From assembly GCA_965178125.1 (NCBI GenBank), contig OZ237769.1, positions 310,001 through 374,000 of the forward strand: a stretch of 64,000 nt of DNA, written 5' to 3'. The stretch is from Bilabrum cf. latius (lineage: Eukaryota > Bigyra: Bicosoecida > Bigyra > Bicosoecida). Of the stretch, positions 48,447 to 59,300 are shown piece after piece. The stretch's first letter is position 1. Every line of letters starts with the position of its first letter. Both the position numbers and the translations under genes were made by a program. The notes beneath the pieces were generated by a model. The model searched no databases. It worked only from the letters and a program-made list of their open reading frames with translations, and was not told the DNA's origin.

Positions 48447-49646
48447 AGCAGTGCATTTGTGCTCCCCCGGATCATAGCATGGGAAGCCAGGTCCGCTCGG
48501 CGTCGGGCGCACGTTGCCCCACCGGCGGGCCTGACGCTGAATCGCCGACGACGTATTGCCACGTGACGGCTCGCCGGCCTTGGCGACAGGACGGGCCTAC
48601 TTCTTCAGAAATGAATCATCTGCGGAGATATTTTGAAGCAGTGCAGTTATTTGCGGTGCACCTCGCGTATTCGTGCAAGCGTTTTGGAAGGGTACGCATG
48701 GTCCGGCTCAGCAGCAGCAATCCCAAGCCAGGCAGCGAATTTGACGCTTCCGCTTGAAAGCTGACAATGACAAGCAATGAAGTCAAATAGAATGAAGCGG
48801 GTGCCGCAGCTCACAGCACTCAAGCGGCTCCATCATATCGTCTTCGAAGTCTGGTCGCGTGGCCCTCGAGCCGGTACAGCCCATCGGACAGTATCGAATT
48901 GGCTCCAGTGTCTATTCCGCAAAGTCGTGTGCAGTAGCTTAGTACCTCAGGGATCTTATCTAGAAGTACTATAAAAAAAAATGGAGCCGCCGGGTCTTGC
49001 AGCGACCGCTGTGTTGCTCCGAACCGGAACCACCACTGGCAATGTGGCAATTCCTGAGCCAGCCCTTTTCGAAGGCCCGGGTATCATCCTTGTCAGGTGC
49101 CCTGCCTCGTGATCGGTATGATATACATTCGGCTTGATCCCAGCTCGCCAGCCTTTGCACGGCTCTACGCCTAGATCTATTCCCCCCGATCTTGGAGCAA
49201 CGAGGACCCCGCGCAGCAGCATTCTCGCACAGCCAGCACTTGCCACTCCGAAGCGGCTGACCGCTGTAGCAAGCTTCTTAGCTGCATGCGAGGCCTCATA
49301 AAGCTATGAAAGCGCATCGCTGGCCGCCTAACATGCTCCCAAGCCTGGCCTATCTCTCTGCGCCCCTGACAATTCTGTCACCCGCGCAGATTAGCCACCC
49401 GCCCAGCTAGCCGTCTCCCGCAGCACGCTTTCAACTCCTGCCAGTGGACTCACTCTCACCCGTAGGTACTGTCAACTGCACTCTGTTTCTTGCTATCGAC
49501 TCGGGCACCGCGCCCGCAGTCGAAGTGTACATCGCGCTGCTAGACCCCAGGCTGGTCAGTAGCAGGACAAACTGTCCTTGCCCTTGTCCGTGTCCGTGTC
49601 CTTGGCCTTGTCCTTGTCTCCATCTCGGTCGTGCAGACGGCCGCTG
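48447..49646. other. Spacer between paralogues B and C
   Basis: No supported gene. Positions 49431-49646 continue the frame of paralogue C beyond its TAA and encode a Gln/Gly/His repeat, so part of this may be coding. The rest (48447-49430) has only short open frames without recognisable content and an A-run at about 48973. Confidence 0.35.
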
Positions 49647-52322
49647 TTACGGCCATTTGGGGCCACCGCCGCTATTTTCATTACTCTGGCGCTTCTAGAC
49701 GGCCTCTAGACGAGTTCTTTCCCTGCCAGGCCCACTCTGCACGAGCACTCCACTAGACGATCCAGCACCGGCTTTCGTCGTTTCCTATAAGGGCCGAAGC
49801 GTTGCCTGGACAACAGCGGCACGACCCGCCGATGTGCGGGCGGAGGCAGCGAGGGCAGCAGCATCGCTTCGTGCCCGAGCAGCAGCTTCCGCCCGCATCC
49901 TCCCCCTCTTCAGAACGGAGCCCTCCCCGGTTGCGACCCGCCGCCGGACCTCCGCCCGCCTCTATTGTTCCCTGGCCAGCTGCCGGGCCCGCGCCTTCTC
50001 TGCCCTGCGCTGCCGGCGCAACAGGGTGCCCGCGGGCGTGGATCCGGAGCCGGAACCTATCCTCTCCATTGTGCCCCTGGCTAAAGTGCCACCTCCACCC
50101 CCATCTCCACCCGGCGCAAATCTCGTGCTCGCGGTCATAAAGCGGCCATCTTGGACTGCGCCTGCTGCCTCCATCTATCCCGCCAGGCTGCCTGCATCAT
50201 CACCGCCACTGCCGCTGCCGCTGGTGGTGGTTGTGCCGGTGGTATCCGACCGGGAGGAGTCCAGCGCCCGCTCCACAGCGATGGTATCATCTCTCCCGTT
50301 GAGAAGCCTTTTTAGCTTGCCCGCAACGGCCTCCAGCCTGCGAGCGTCCTCGTCGGTTGCAACCTCGATCTCCAGCAGCCCCCCCCTCGAGCCTTCGTGC
50401 GGGCCAGGGTGCCGGGCCGCAATCACGCTGATGCGCTTGCCAGACAGCCACCGGCGCACGTACGCCCGTTGTTCCCCTGTAGGGGCGAACACCACGCTGC
50501 GCGCCTTGCCGCGACGCCGCACACGGAACGTCGTTCGCTTGCTGCTCATCAAGGTTCCGCTGGTCGCGGGATCGGCGCCGCGCTCGCGACCTGCGTGGTG
50601 CCGGCCGTTTGCGCCCGGACTCGTTGGTTCCGTTGGTTCCCCGGTAGACATTTGTATGGTCCTATGGGGCCCGTTGACAGCCGCACTCGTCACACCTCGA
50701 TCACGTCTCAGCGGTTCGTCTGTCCCAGGCTGGCGCGGGCTGCGGTATCCTCTTGCTCGTCCTCCTCCTCCTCCCCACCCCGCAGATCTGGGTGTTCCTG
50801 CTCCCCTGGAGCCCATGGCCCCGGTTGCCAATGCCAGCGGGGAAGATGATGCGACCGGGGACGAGTTGCGACGAGGATGCAACTGCGCGGCGGGCTCTCC
50901 CTGCCCTGCATGAGACTAGGCGTAGGCGCCCATGAGCAGCATTGGTCGCTGCTGGTCGGGACTGCATGCATACACACCGTCGGTGCCGCCGTCAGCGATG
51001 ACCATGCCAGGGATCACGAGCGTTTCATCCCGGCCTACTGAGCCGATACCGTGTGACGAGTGGGCCTGCCGGGCTACACCGGCGGCGTCGGCGCCGGAGT
51101 AACCGGAATTGCCATGGTCCTAGCCAGTGCCACCAGAGTGGTCGGATATGGCACCAGGGTGCATCGCACTGCCGTTACCGGTACCGGGGATGCGGGTCAG
51201 TGTCCTGAAACGGCCAGTGGGATGGTGACCCGCAGTGGTACACGGCTGGCTTGGGTCGAAACCGGGGTTGCGACCAGAGTCGCCACGAGCCGGTCGCCGG
51301 CCCCTGCTTGGAGCAACTGCTCCGCGGGGCTGCTCGCTCTCGGCCTGCACGCCCGCCCCCGATGTGCTACATGCCTCTATCGGGCCGGTTTCCCACTGGC
51401 ACTCTGTATCGGCTGCTCCCTCCCTTTCACTGGAATCGTTATCGCACTCGTCACTCCCCGTTTGCTCTGCAGAGCCCTGCAAGTACTGCTATCCTTCACC
51501 GGTCGGTCTGCTCCCCAGTTGTCCCTGCCCCTCCTTTAATCGAGCGGGGCCTCTGGCGGCTCCCACATGACCAATAGGTTCGATGGAATCCATGTTTCCG
51601 GCATAGGCGGGGTGGTATAGCGCGTGCACGGATTCCGTCATCAGCCCCGCGATGCCTTGTGCTCGCCCGCGAGCAACTGCTCCGGGTACCGAGGAGCGGG
51701 CGCTTCCCGGTTCTTGCACGGACAGCTCCATGCTATCCTGCTCGCTTTCATTCCCGTTCATTTGCACGCTTTGGCTGGAGCTAACGTCCTGGGATGACAT
51801 TTCTTGCGAGGGCGCCGCCATGACAAGCTGCTGCTCCACAATCCGTCGCTGCTGCTGGTAGCCGAGCGTCTGTTGCTGAGCGTCCTTCTAGGCAGCGCCT
51901 CTCCATGTTCTAGGAACACTTTCATCGAGCAAGGATGCTGCAGGTCCTCTTGGTGTCGCTTCCGAGTCGAGCCGGTCCGTGGCCCTGGATGCCTCCTTAG
52001 CGGGTGCGTGTTCGGGTCTTCTTCCCGCCCCCTGTTGCATCGACAAAGAGTTATTAGTTCTACCGAGACTTTCAGTCCTCGCCGAGTTTGTTGCTTGGTT
52101 AGGGTGCGTGGACGACAGCGCAACGGGGAGGGCATCCTGACGTTGACTTTGGGCTGTTTGCGGCTCACCGCCAGTCTGCACTGGTGCAGGGTTCCTTCCT
52201 GCGAGAATATACGAGACAATCAATAATATTTTGGCGCTGGTGTGTATTAAATGGCAGGTGTCGCAGCGAGCGAACGTGCCGCATGTTGACCCAACGCTGC
52301 CCGGCTATGCACATCGAATCAT
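49647..52322 (-). CDS. Novel-family protein, paralogue C
   Basis: A minus-strand frame from a possible ATG at 52322 to TAA at 49647, 891 aa, with TAGs at 51888, 51489, 51120, 50913 and 50175 among others, many next to CAG (QQQTLGYQQQ). An acceptor-like TCTCGCAG ending near 52200 means the true start may lie in an upstream exon. The family domain is at about 50245-50550: FRVRRRGKARSVVFAPTGEQ, YVRRWLSGKRISVIAAR, LLEIEVATDEDARRLEAV, then RDDTIAVERAL. The region between the two blocks is much shorter than in A or B. A charged, Arg/Ala-rich helical stretch follows (RRQRRAEKARARQLAREQ). This is the only gene here whose frame meets TAA rather than TGA; the next in-frame TGA is at 49431. Function unknown. 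Confidence 0.6.
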
Positions 52323-53531
52323 ATGGAGAGCACCAGGTCGTGCAGAGAGCTTTTCGGCAATGTAAAGCTTCAACAATGATTCTTGCGTATGCTACGAGCT
52401 AAAGTCAGCAACAGACAGCCTGGCGCAATTCCAAAGTACGCAACAACTGCGATTCAGCCGAACACGAGCCGGCGCTGCAGCCGAGCTGGGTCTCCAATGG
52501 ATATCATAGAAACATTCGAACATGTTTTAATTAATCTAGTGCGGATTCCGGCCAACGTATGCGGGAGCGACCTTACGTTTCAAGATGGCGCTGCGCGCAG
52601 AGGAAGATGGTGCTTCAAGCTGGGTCGATGTGCCACAGCCCATTCCGCAGTTTATGGAACAGCTGACCCAGTTCTCAAACCTTTGGCACAATAGCTCAGT
52701 ACCGTGTTTGATTGTCCGGTGGCAACTCTCTTTGACTTAGTAGAAGCAAGTTCGGGCACAACGAACTTGCTCTTTCGCCGGCGGTCGCGCAGGGTGGTCG
52801 CAAAGGCCGGTTGCAGTGCAGGGATGGCGAGGATCTCCCATCGACGCGGCCACATGGACGCCGAAGCAAGCACTTTCAGGCAATTGGACGCAATGAACCA
52901 CTTGATGCGTCCGTGACTCGGCTTCTAGCAAGCCAGCAGCGAGCAGCATGTGCATTCACGTTGCGTCCTCCACAGCAGCAAGCCAGCAGCGAGCAGCATG
53001 TGCATTCACGTTGCGTCCTCCACAGCAGCAAGCCAGCAGCGAGCAGCATGTGCATTCACGCTGCGTGCTCCACAGCAGCGGGTGCGCCCGATTGAGGTGG
53101 GCTCGGGGGGGGGCGGAATGTGTCGAGCACAGAAGCGGAGGAAGACTTGGCTACCTTGATGCCCATTCATTGCGCATTGGTGCCTGTGGCGCTGAGAGAG
53201 TGAGCGTAGGCGATGGAACACGCCTTGGATCTAAGTTGTTATCTTCATCACATCCGAGTGGACACTCGTCACATATTCTGTCTGCATCCGTGGATGCACC
53301 GCCGCCTCCCACAAACGAACTAAACCGATTATTCTTAAATCAGCAAGAGTATTATCGTATGTCACGATGGGGCCCCGCTAGTGGAACCCGCGATACCGGC
53401 GCGGATGAGAGTGAGACAATGAATGTCCCAGCACTTGGGCATGTTTGCATGGTTCCAACCGACATTACTTATGGCCCATTGATACATAGTGCAATCTAGC
53501 GATACGATAGCACTGTATTCGCTTTCCACAG
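52323..53531. other. Region upstream of the U2AF-ligand-motif gene; possible 5' exon
   Basis: No complete gene. A plus-strand open frame at about 53230-53499 contains MSRWGPASGTRDTGADE, which resembles the RWGP motif in the next exon and may be an upstream exon, but I could not fix its splice sites. A CAG acceptor (CTTTCCACAG) ends at 53531. The stretch also holds the 50-bp repeat described separately. Confidence 0.35.
52931..53079 (+). repeat. Three tandem copies of a 50-bp repeat
   Basis: Units at 52931-52980, 52981-53030 and 53031-53079 begin AGCCAGCAGCGAGCAGCATG. The first two are identical and the third differs at two or three positions. Not a multiple of three, and not assigned to a gene. 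Confidence 0.93.
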
Positions 53532-55420
53532 ATGTCAGCAAGCGAAAAAGATCAAGATGGGGAGCACCATCCTCAATTAGCGAGGCTGGTGATAGCACGG
53601 GTGGCCAGCCGCAGCCTCAAAATACGGTAGTGGCGATGAATTAGCAACACCAACTCAAAGATTCGTCTAGTTTTACAACTCCAGCCCTGCCCGGGCAGGC
53701 AGTACATTTGGCCCAGCTTCCAGTATCGAGTAGCAGCAGCTATCAGCCTCACTAGGCTGCAAGCACCCTGCCAGGGCAGACATACTACCAGCAGCAAAAC
53801 CACGGACCAAGCGATAGGGAAGCGCAATCATCCCACCAGCACGGCACGATCAGCCCGCATGGGCATACGATGCACCACCACTTCAACCCACAGCCGGGAG
53901 GCCCAAGCCCAGGCCAAGCCGGCGCCGCCCCATGGCAGGCCACCGCGCACTCATCACACCATTTCGGGGGCAACTCCCACGTGCTTTCACTGCCCTCTGC
54001 TGCCACTGGCACAGGCATTATGATGCACCCGTCACTGCCCCCGAGCAACGCGTTTGTAGCTGCACCTCCGCTCGCGTCTGGAGTGGTGCCGCCGATAGGG
54101 ATCGGATCAGCAGGGATCGGATCAGCAGGGATCGGATCAGGTGGGAGTGCCGCCGTGCTGCCTCCATGGATCCGGCAGCACCCCGCCTGGGCAACCGGTC
54201 GAAGTGTGACGAGTTCTGGCGACGTGACAAGTGCGCTGGATCCCGGGTCGCTGCCCGTTGGGCATGCGGCAGAGGTGCTTGGATTTGCGACCAAGCAGGG
54301 CTTGAGGCGCCCTGTGGCCCCCGAAAGGATCCGGGAGCATTCGGGAGCACGCGGGTAGGGCAAGGAGCAAGAGAAGGAGAAGGAGAAGGAGAAGCAGGAC
54401 GGCAATGCGATCCCGAGTGGAACCGCAGGGAGCTCTGCTGTGACCACGTAGGATACCTTCAGCGGAACCACCGGCGCCGCGCAAGCGCACTGGCCTCCGG
54501 TGGACTTGCAGGCCCTGGCACGAGTGCCCGGCACGGTGGAGGCCGTCCGTCTCTCGGCGGCTAAGGGAATCGAACCCGGGCGGCTGGAGGCTAAACTCAG
54601 GGAGTTCTACCGAAAAGCTGAGGGGATGCGGCGGCGGTGGGCGCGCAAAGCCGAGAAGCTTGCGATGGAGGATGGTGCGGACCAGAAGGAGCAGGACGGG
54701 GCTGACTTCGGCGGGGAGGAAGAGGAGGGGGGTGGGGGTGCACTGCACGGTGGTGGGGGCGAGGGGCATCTGAAAGAGAGTGACGAGCAGTGGGATCGGA
54801 TCAAGAGGCTTGCAGGCGCATCGCACGGAAGGAGCAGCGTTTCGGCTCCGGATCATTCTGCGAGCACGGGTGCAACGGTGGTTCCAACCGCAGAGGACTT
54901 GGCAGCACTGGCGAAAGCATGCCTTGGCAGGGCAACGATCGATGGTGTGACGAGTGATGACGCTGCCCGGGGGCTGTTCGCTGCCCTTGATTCGCCATCA
55001 CGGCCCCTGCCCGCCGCAGTACTGCCCTCGAGGCTGCAGGACGTGGGGGTGGGAGTGCGTGGTGGTGTGACGAGTGCTGATGGTGATGGGCAGGTGGCAC
55101 ATGGGCCCATGCCGAGTACTAGGGCTGGCAGCATGGGCATTGGCAAGGGCATGGTCGCGGGCCTTGGAGGCGTCGAGCAGCAGGAGCAGCAGCTGGCGAT
55201 GGAGGGTGAGGGACTGGCCCTTGGGCTCGTGCGGAGGGGAGGGGAGGCAGAGTCAGAGGTCAGGAAATCCGCCCGCAAGCGGCGGGAGTGGTCCCGTCGC
55301 CAGGCAGGCTACAAGCAGAGGGTTAGAGCTGGGCAAGAGAACGAGAAGGGGAGGGGGAGGGGAAGGAACTTGAAGGGTGGAGGGGGATCGGAGCGCACGG
55401 GGCTTGGCCTCCCCGTCTGA
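53532..55420 (+). CDS. Protein with U2AF-ligand-like motif (last exon; 5' end unresolved)
   Basis: After the acceptor at 53531 the frame (second base of a codon first) stays open to TGA at 55418-55420, about 629 residues, with TAGs at about 53642, 53756, 54356 and 54449 in Gln-rich contexts. It begins VSKRKRSRWGAP, a basic run followed by Arg-Trp as in the U2AF-ligand motifs of SF1 and SF3B1, which bind UHM domains of splicing factors. Gln/His/Pro-rich sequence follows, then three tandem GIGSA units at 54105-54140, and a basic, possibly helical region at 54500-54670 (RLEAKLREFYRKAEGMRRR). The rest is Gly/Glu-rich and ends with an Arg/Lys-rich stretch. No KH or zinc-knuckle domain is visible, so it is not a full SF1. 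A role in pre-mRNA splicing is suggested by the motif only. Confidence 0.55.
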
Positions 55421-56374
55421 GTACATCCCCGGTGTATAGGGAGTTCGTTTCGTGCATTCTCGTTCATCACCGTTGGTTTTGGGGACCGCGTCAATCGAGG
55501 ATAGGTGCGAAAGTTCTAGAGATCCAGGATCTAGCCGAAAGGTTGCAACCGGCTTGGGATCTGTCTTGCGGCGCCGGCAGCAAACGCGCCGGCATTCGGA
55601 TAATTTCAAGCGTAGCGGCTTGCTGCTTCAGTACCAGGTGCCGTAACGGTCATGTGAGTATAGCATGCTGCTTCTTCGTATCAGTGGCTTGGTGGCATTG
55701 TTGTATTTGAGAAGGAAGATTTGCGACCCGTGCTGATCCTGTTGTTTTGTCTGTGCTTCGTTCGTGCACGAAACTCGGTAGTTCAGCTGTCTGTACCTGC
55801 AATTGAGCCACTAACATGTGTTTAAGCTTGACCTTTGCATTGGGTTGCCCGTACAGGGCGCGTTCGCAAAGCTATTCAATAGACCCGTTGTGGACTGTGC
55901 AAACTTCTCTGTGTCGCACGATATCTGAGCACAAGCTTGCATCGTTACGCTTTGATACACAAATAAAGCATGATTGGGAGCTGCATGCAGCCACTGTGAA
56001 TGCTGAGCAAGGCATCTTGATCAGTTTCTGATTTCGGGGGTTGGGTTCGTTGGCTGCTAGAGTGCTCTCGGCTGCTAATGCTACCTTCTGTGGTCATGGT
56101 CACGTTTCTTTTCACGATGTGTTTATCACCAATTTGATTCGCTTGGAACTGGTCTGGATTTTCCGCATCCGAGTTGGCACCGCCGTGCCTGTAATGTCTT
56201 CTCGCAGTCCATCGCAGACTGATTACGCAAGATAGAAGAAGGATCCATCGGCACGATAACATCATTAGTAGACATAGGTTACTGCATCAGCTACTGCGCA
56301 TCCCGCTCGGCCTCACAGCCCAGCGCACCGCCGTACAGCAAGCCAGCGCGTAGCAGCCCGGCTCCTGACCTGAT
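55421..56374. other. Intergenic region upstream of the P4-ATPase
   Basis: About 950 bp, AT-richer than the genes, between two genes on the same strand. No supported coding sequence or RNA gene on either strand. It should contain the flippase promoter. One exact GGTTGCAACC lies at about 55541. Confidence 0.5.
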
Positions 56375-59300
56375 ATGCCAAGCGAGCATGCACCGGCCAA
56401 AGGATCAGAACCGAATGTAACGCATTCACGCGCAGTGCAGGCAAACGGCGCCGCGAAGTTTCGCTGCGCAAGGCTGCACGATGATGCGTTCAACCGGCTG
56501 CAGGCCTCCTCCATGAGATTCTCAGGAAACAGCATCAGCACGGCGCGGTATTCCGTGTTTTCCTTCTTGTTCGTGAACTTGTTCGAATTCTTTCGGATCG
56601 TCGCGAACATTTACTTCCTGCTCATCTCGATTCTGTAGGTTGCGACCGACCTGTCCCCAACGAACGAGTACTCGACCATCCTGCCGCTCATTGTGGTTCT
56701 GATCATCACGATGATTAAGAACGGGATAGAGGACTACAAGAGGCACCAGGCGGACGCGGAGGTGAACGCACGGACGGTCGTCAGATCGAAAACGAGGCGG
56801 GAGATGCAGCCGCTGCTCAACCAGTGGACCGCCGAGCACGCCGCGCGGGGAAGCTAGCAAGGTTCGAGCCAGGGCCAAAACCGCACGCTACATAGCAAGT
56901 CTCACATGCTCCGATCTATCACGGACGAGCCCGCGTGGAAAGACATCAGGGTGGGCGATTTCCTCCTCGTGAAAGAAGGCGATGAAATTCCAGCGGATCT
57001 GCTCATCCTCGCGAGCAGTGAAGAGGGGGGCAAGTGCTTCACGGAAACCGCCAACCTCGACGGGGAGACGAATTTAAAGAGGAAGCAGGCGCTTAGGGCG
57101 ACCTCCGAGGCCATCGGCCAGCGGGAGACCCCGAAGGACGACCCAATCCACCCGTGGATCAAGCTGGCCAGGGGCACCGCATTGAGGGGAGAGGTTCAGT
57201 ACGAGCTACCCAACGACCGCCTCTACACCTTCGTCGGGACGATGAAACTGCACGCTACTTAGGGGCCCATCCACGGCCAAGTGCAGGCGCAGTCACCCGC
57301 CTCTGGGCCAGCCCGGCCTCTGCATGGCGGTGCAGGGGAGACTGGGGGAAAAGCGAGCGGGGAGGACCCGCTGACCATGCTGATCCCGAGGAGGAGCAGC
57401 AGCGCCTTGCAGAACCAGACAGGGCAGTCCTCTTTGGAAAGCGGCCCAAACGGCCTGCAGAGCACCGCATCCGCTGCCCCGGCTGCAACACGCACAACTC
57501 CGGGCCACGGGGACGACACTGAAGGTGCTGTTGATACAGGTGCAGGGGGGTCCATTGTTGGATCCGCCAGCACAGGTGCCATCCCGGGCAAAGGAGCAGG
57601 CGCAGGCACGGTGGCTAAACCGGAGGTGTGTCCCATCGGCCCGGAGAACGTGCTGCTTCGCGGCTGCAAACTGAGCTCCTGCGCTCACGTCGTTGGCTTC
57701 GTGCTATTCACAGGCGACGACACCAAGCTGATGCGAAACTAGAGGCAGCCTCCCTCCAAGGTGTCCAACGTCTACGCGCAGCTGAACCGCCTCATCTTCT
57801 TGATCTTCTTGGTGCAGTTCGTCCTCATCGTCATCAGCACGATCGCGTTCTTTCTGTACAGCAGGCGAGCCACAGAGCTTGCGGAAGGAGACAAGATAGG
57901 CTACTGGTATCTGGAGTCCGTGTTGGAAGGGGGCGGCGCATCCTCGGCGGTGTCGTTCATCACCTTCCTGATCCTGTACAACAACCTGGTGCCCATTTCG
58001 CTCTATGTATCGCTGGACGTGATCAAGGTCACGCAGGCCAAGCAGATCGAGATGGACAGGGCCATGGCGTACGACCCGGCAGAGGACGACCCATACCTCG
58101 CGATTGAGAGGAGAAAGAAATTCGGAATGAAAGATCAAGGAGGTGAGGGTGGTCAAACCGGCGAAGACGGTGTCGTTCGGACGGACTCAAGCCAGATGCA
58201 GGTGCCGCTCGCTGCCGCCACCGGCAGCAAATTGGACCCTGCCTCTTCAGCCGCGGCCGCTGCAAGCAGCAGCGGGGCCAGCACCCTTGGAGCGCACGGG
58301 GCCAGCTCCGGCGCTGGGGCCGATGCATCGAATAGCAACATGGCGAATGCAGACGACAGGCTGCCCCCGGCAGACAATTCGGAGCTGAAATTTGCCAAGG
58401 CCCGCACGTCAGACCTCAACGAGGACCTTGGCCAGATCCAGTACATATTCTCCGATAAAACGGTAAGTGCACGCTACTGCGGTGGACTGTCCGCGCCCCG
58501 CTTCTCAGTCTCGTGCCGCCTAATAAAAGTGATTTGCGCGCGACTCCGCATTATGCCACTACTACCCTGTGCGAGCACACTATACTGCATTCGTCTCCTC
58601 CGCAGGGCACCCTCACTCGAAACATGATGGAGTTCCGTAAGTGCTCCGTGGGCGGGATCAGCTACGGCTTCGGTACCACGGAGATCGGTCGCGCTGCGAT
58701 GCAGCGGGCCGAGCAGACGGGTGTGCAGGGCGAAAGAGACGTGCCGGGCGTGCTGCCTGGACAGATCGCGCAGCAGCTCTCCAATGCAGAGTGCGCGCAA
58801 GCCTTCAGAGACGTATCGATCGCGTTTGATGACCCCAGACTGCTGCTTCATCTCTCTGGGTTGGGAGAGGTTGGTGCAGGGAACGTCCAGGAGGAGGAGG
58901 AGGAGGAGGAGAAGGAGAAGGATGGCGGTGTTCGAGGTAGTAATGCTGTGGATGGGAGGGGTCAGGTGCAGAGCACAGCAGGAGCAGGAGAGGAGCACAT
59001 CCCCAGGGCTTGGGGAACACCCGACGGGCGACAGGCCGTGGCTTCTCCGGACGGTGTGACGAGCGAGGCGGGGGCGCTGCTCTCGTCGCCCGTAGTCTCT
59101 GAGCAGGAGGTCCCAAGCGGCGGCAAGCATGACAGCGGTGCGAGCGGCGACGCGGCTGGTGGGGGCACGGGCTTGGGCGGTGGGGGTAAAGGCGGTGACG
59201 CCGTAAAGGGGAAGGTCGGTCGCGTTGGCACCGCAGTTCCGCACGGCGCCGCGCAGCAGATTGCGGACCACATGGTTGGGTCCACGGACCCCTCCATGAC

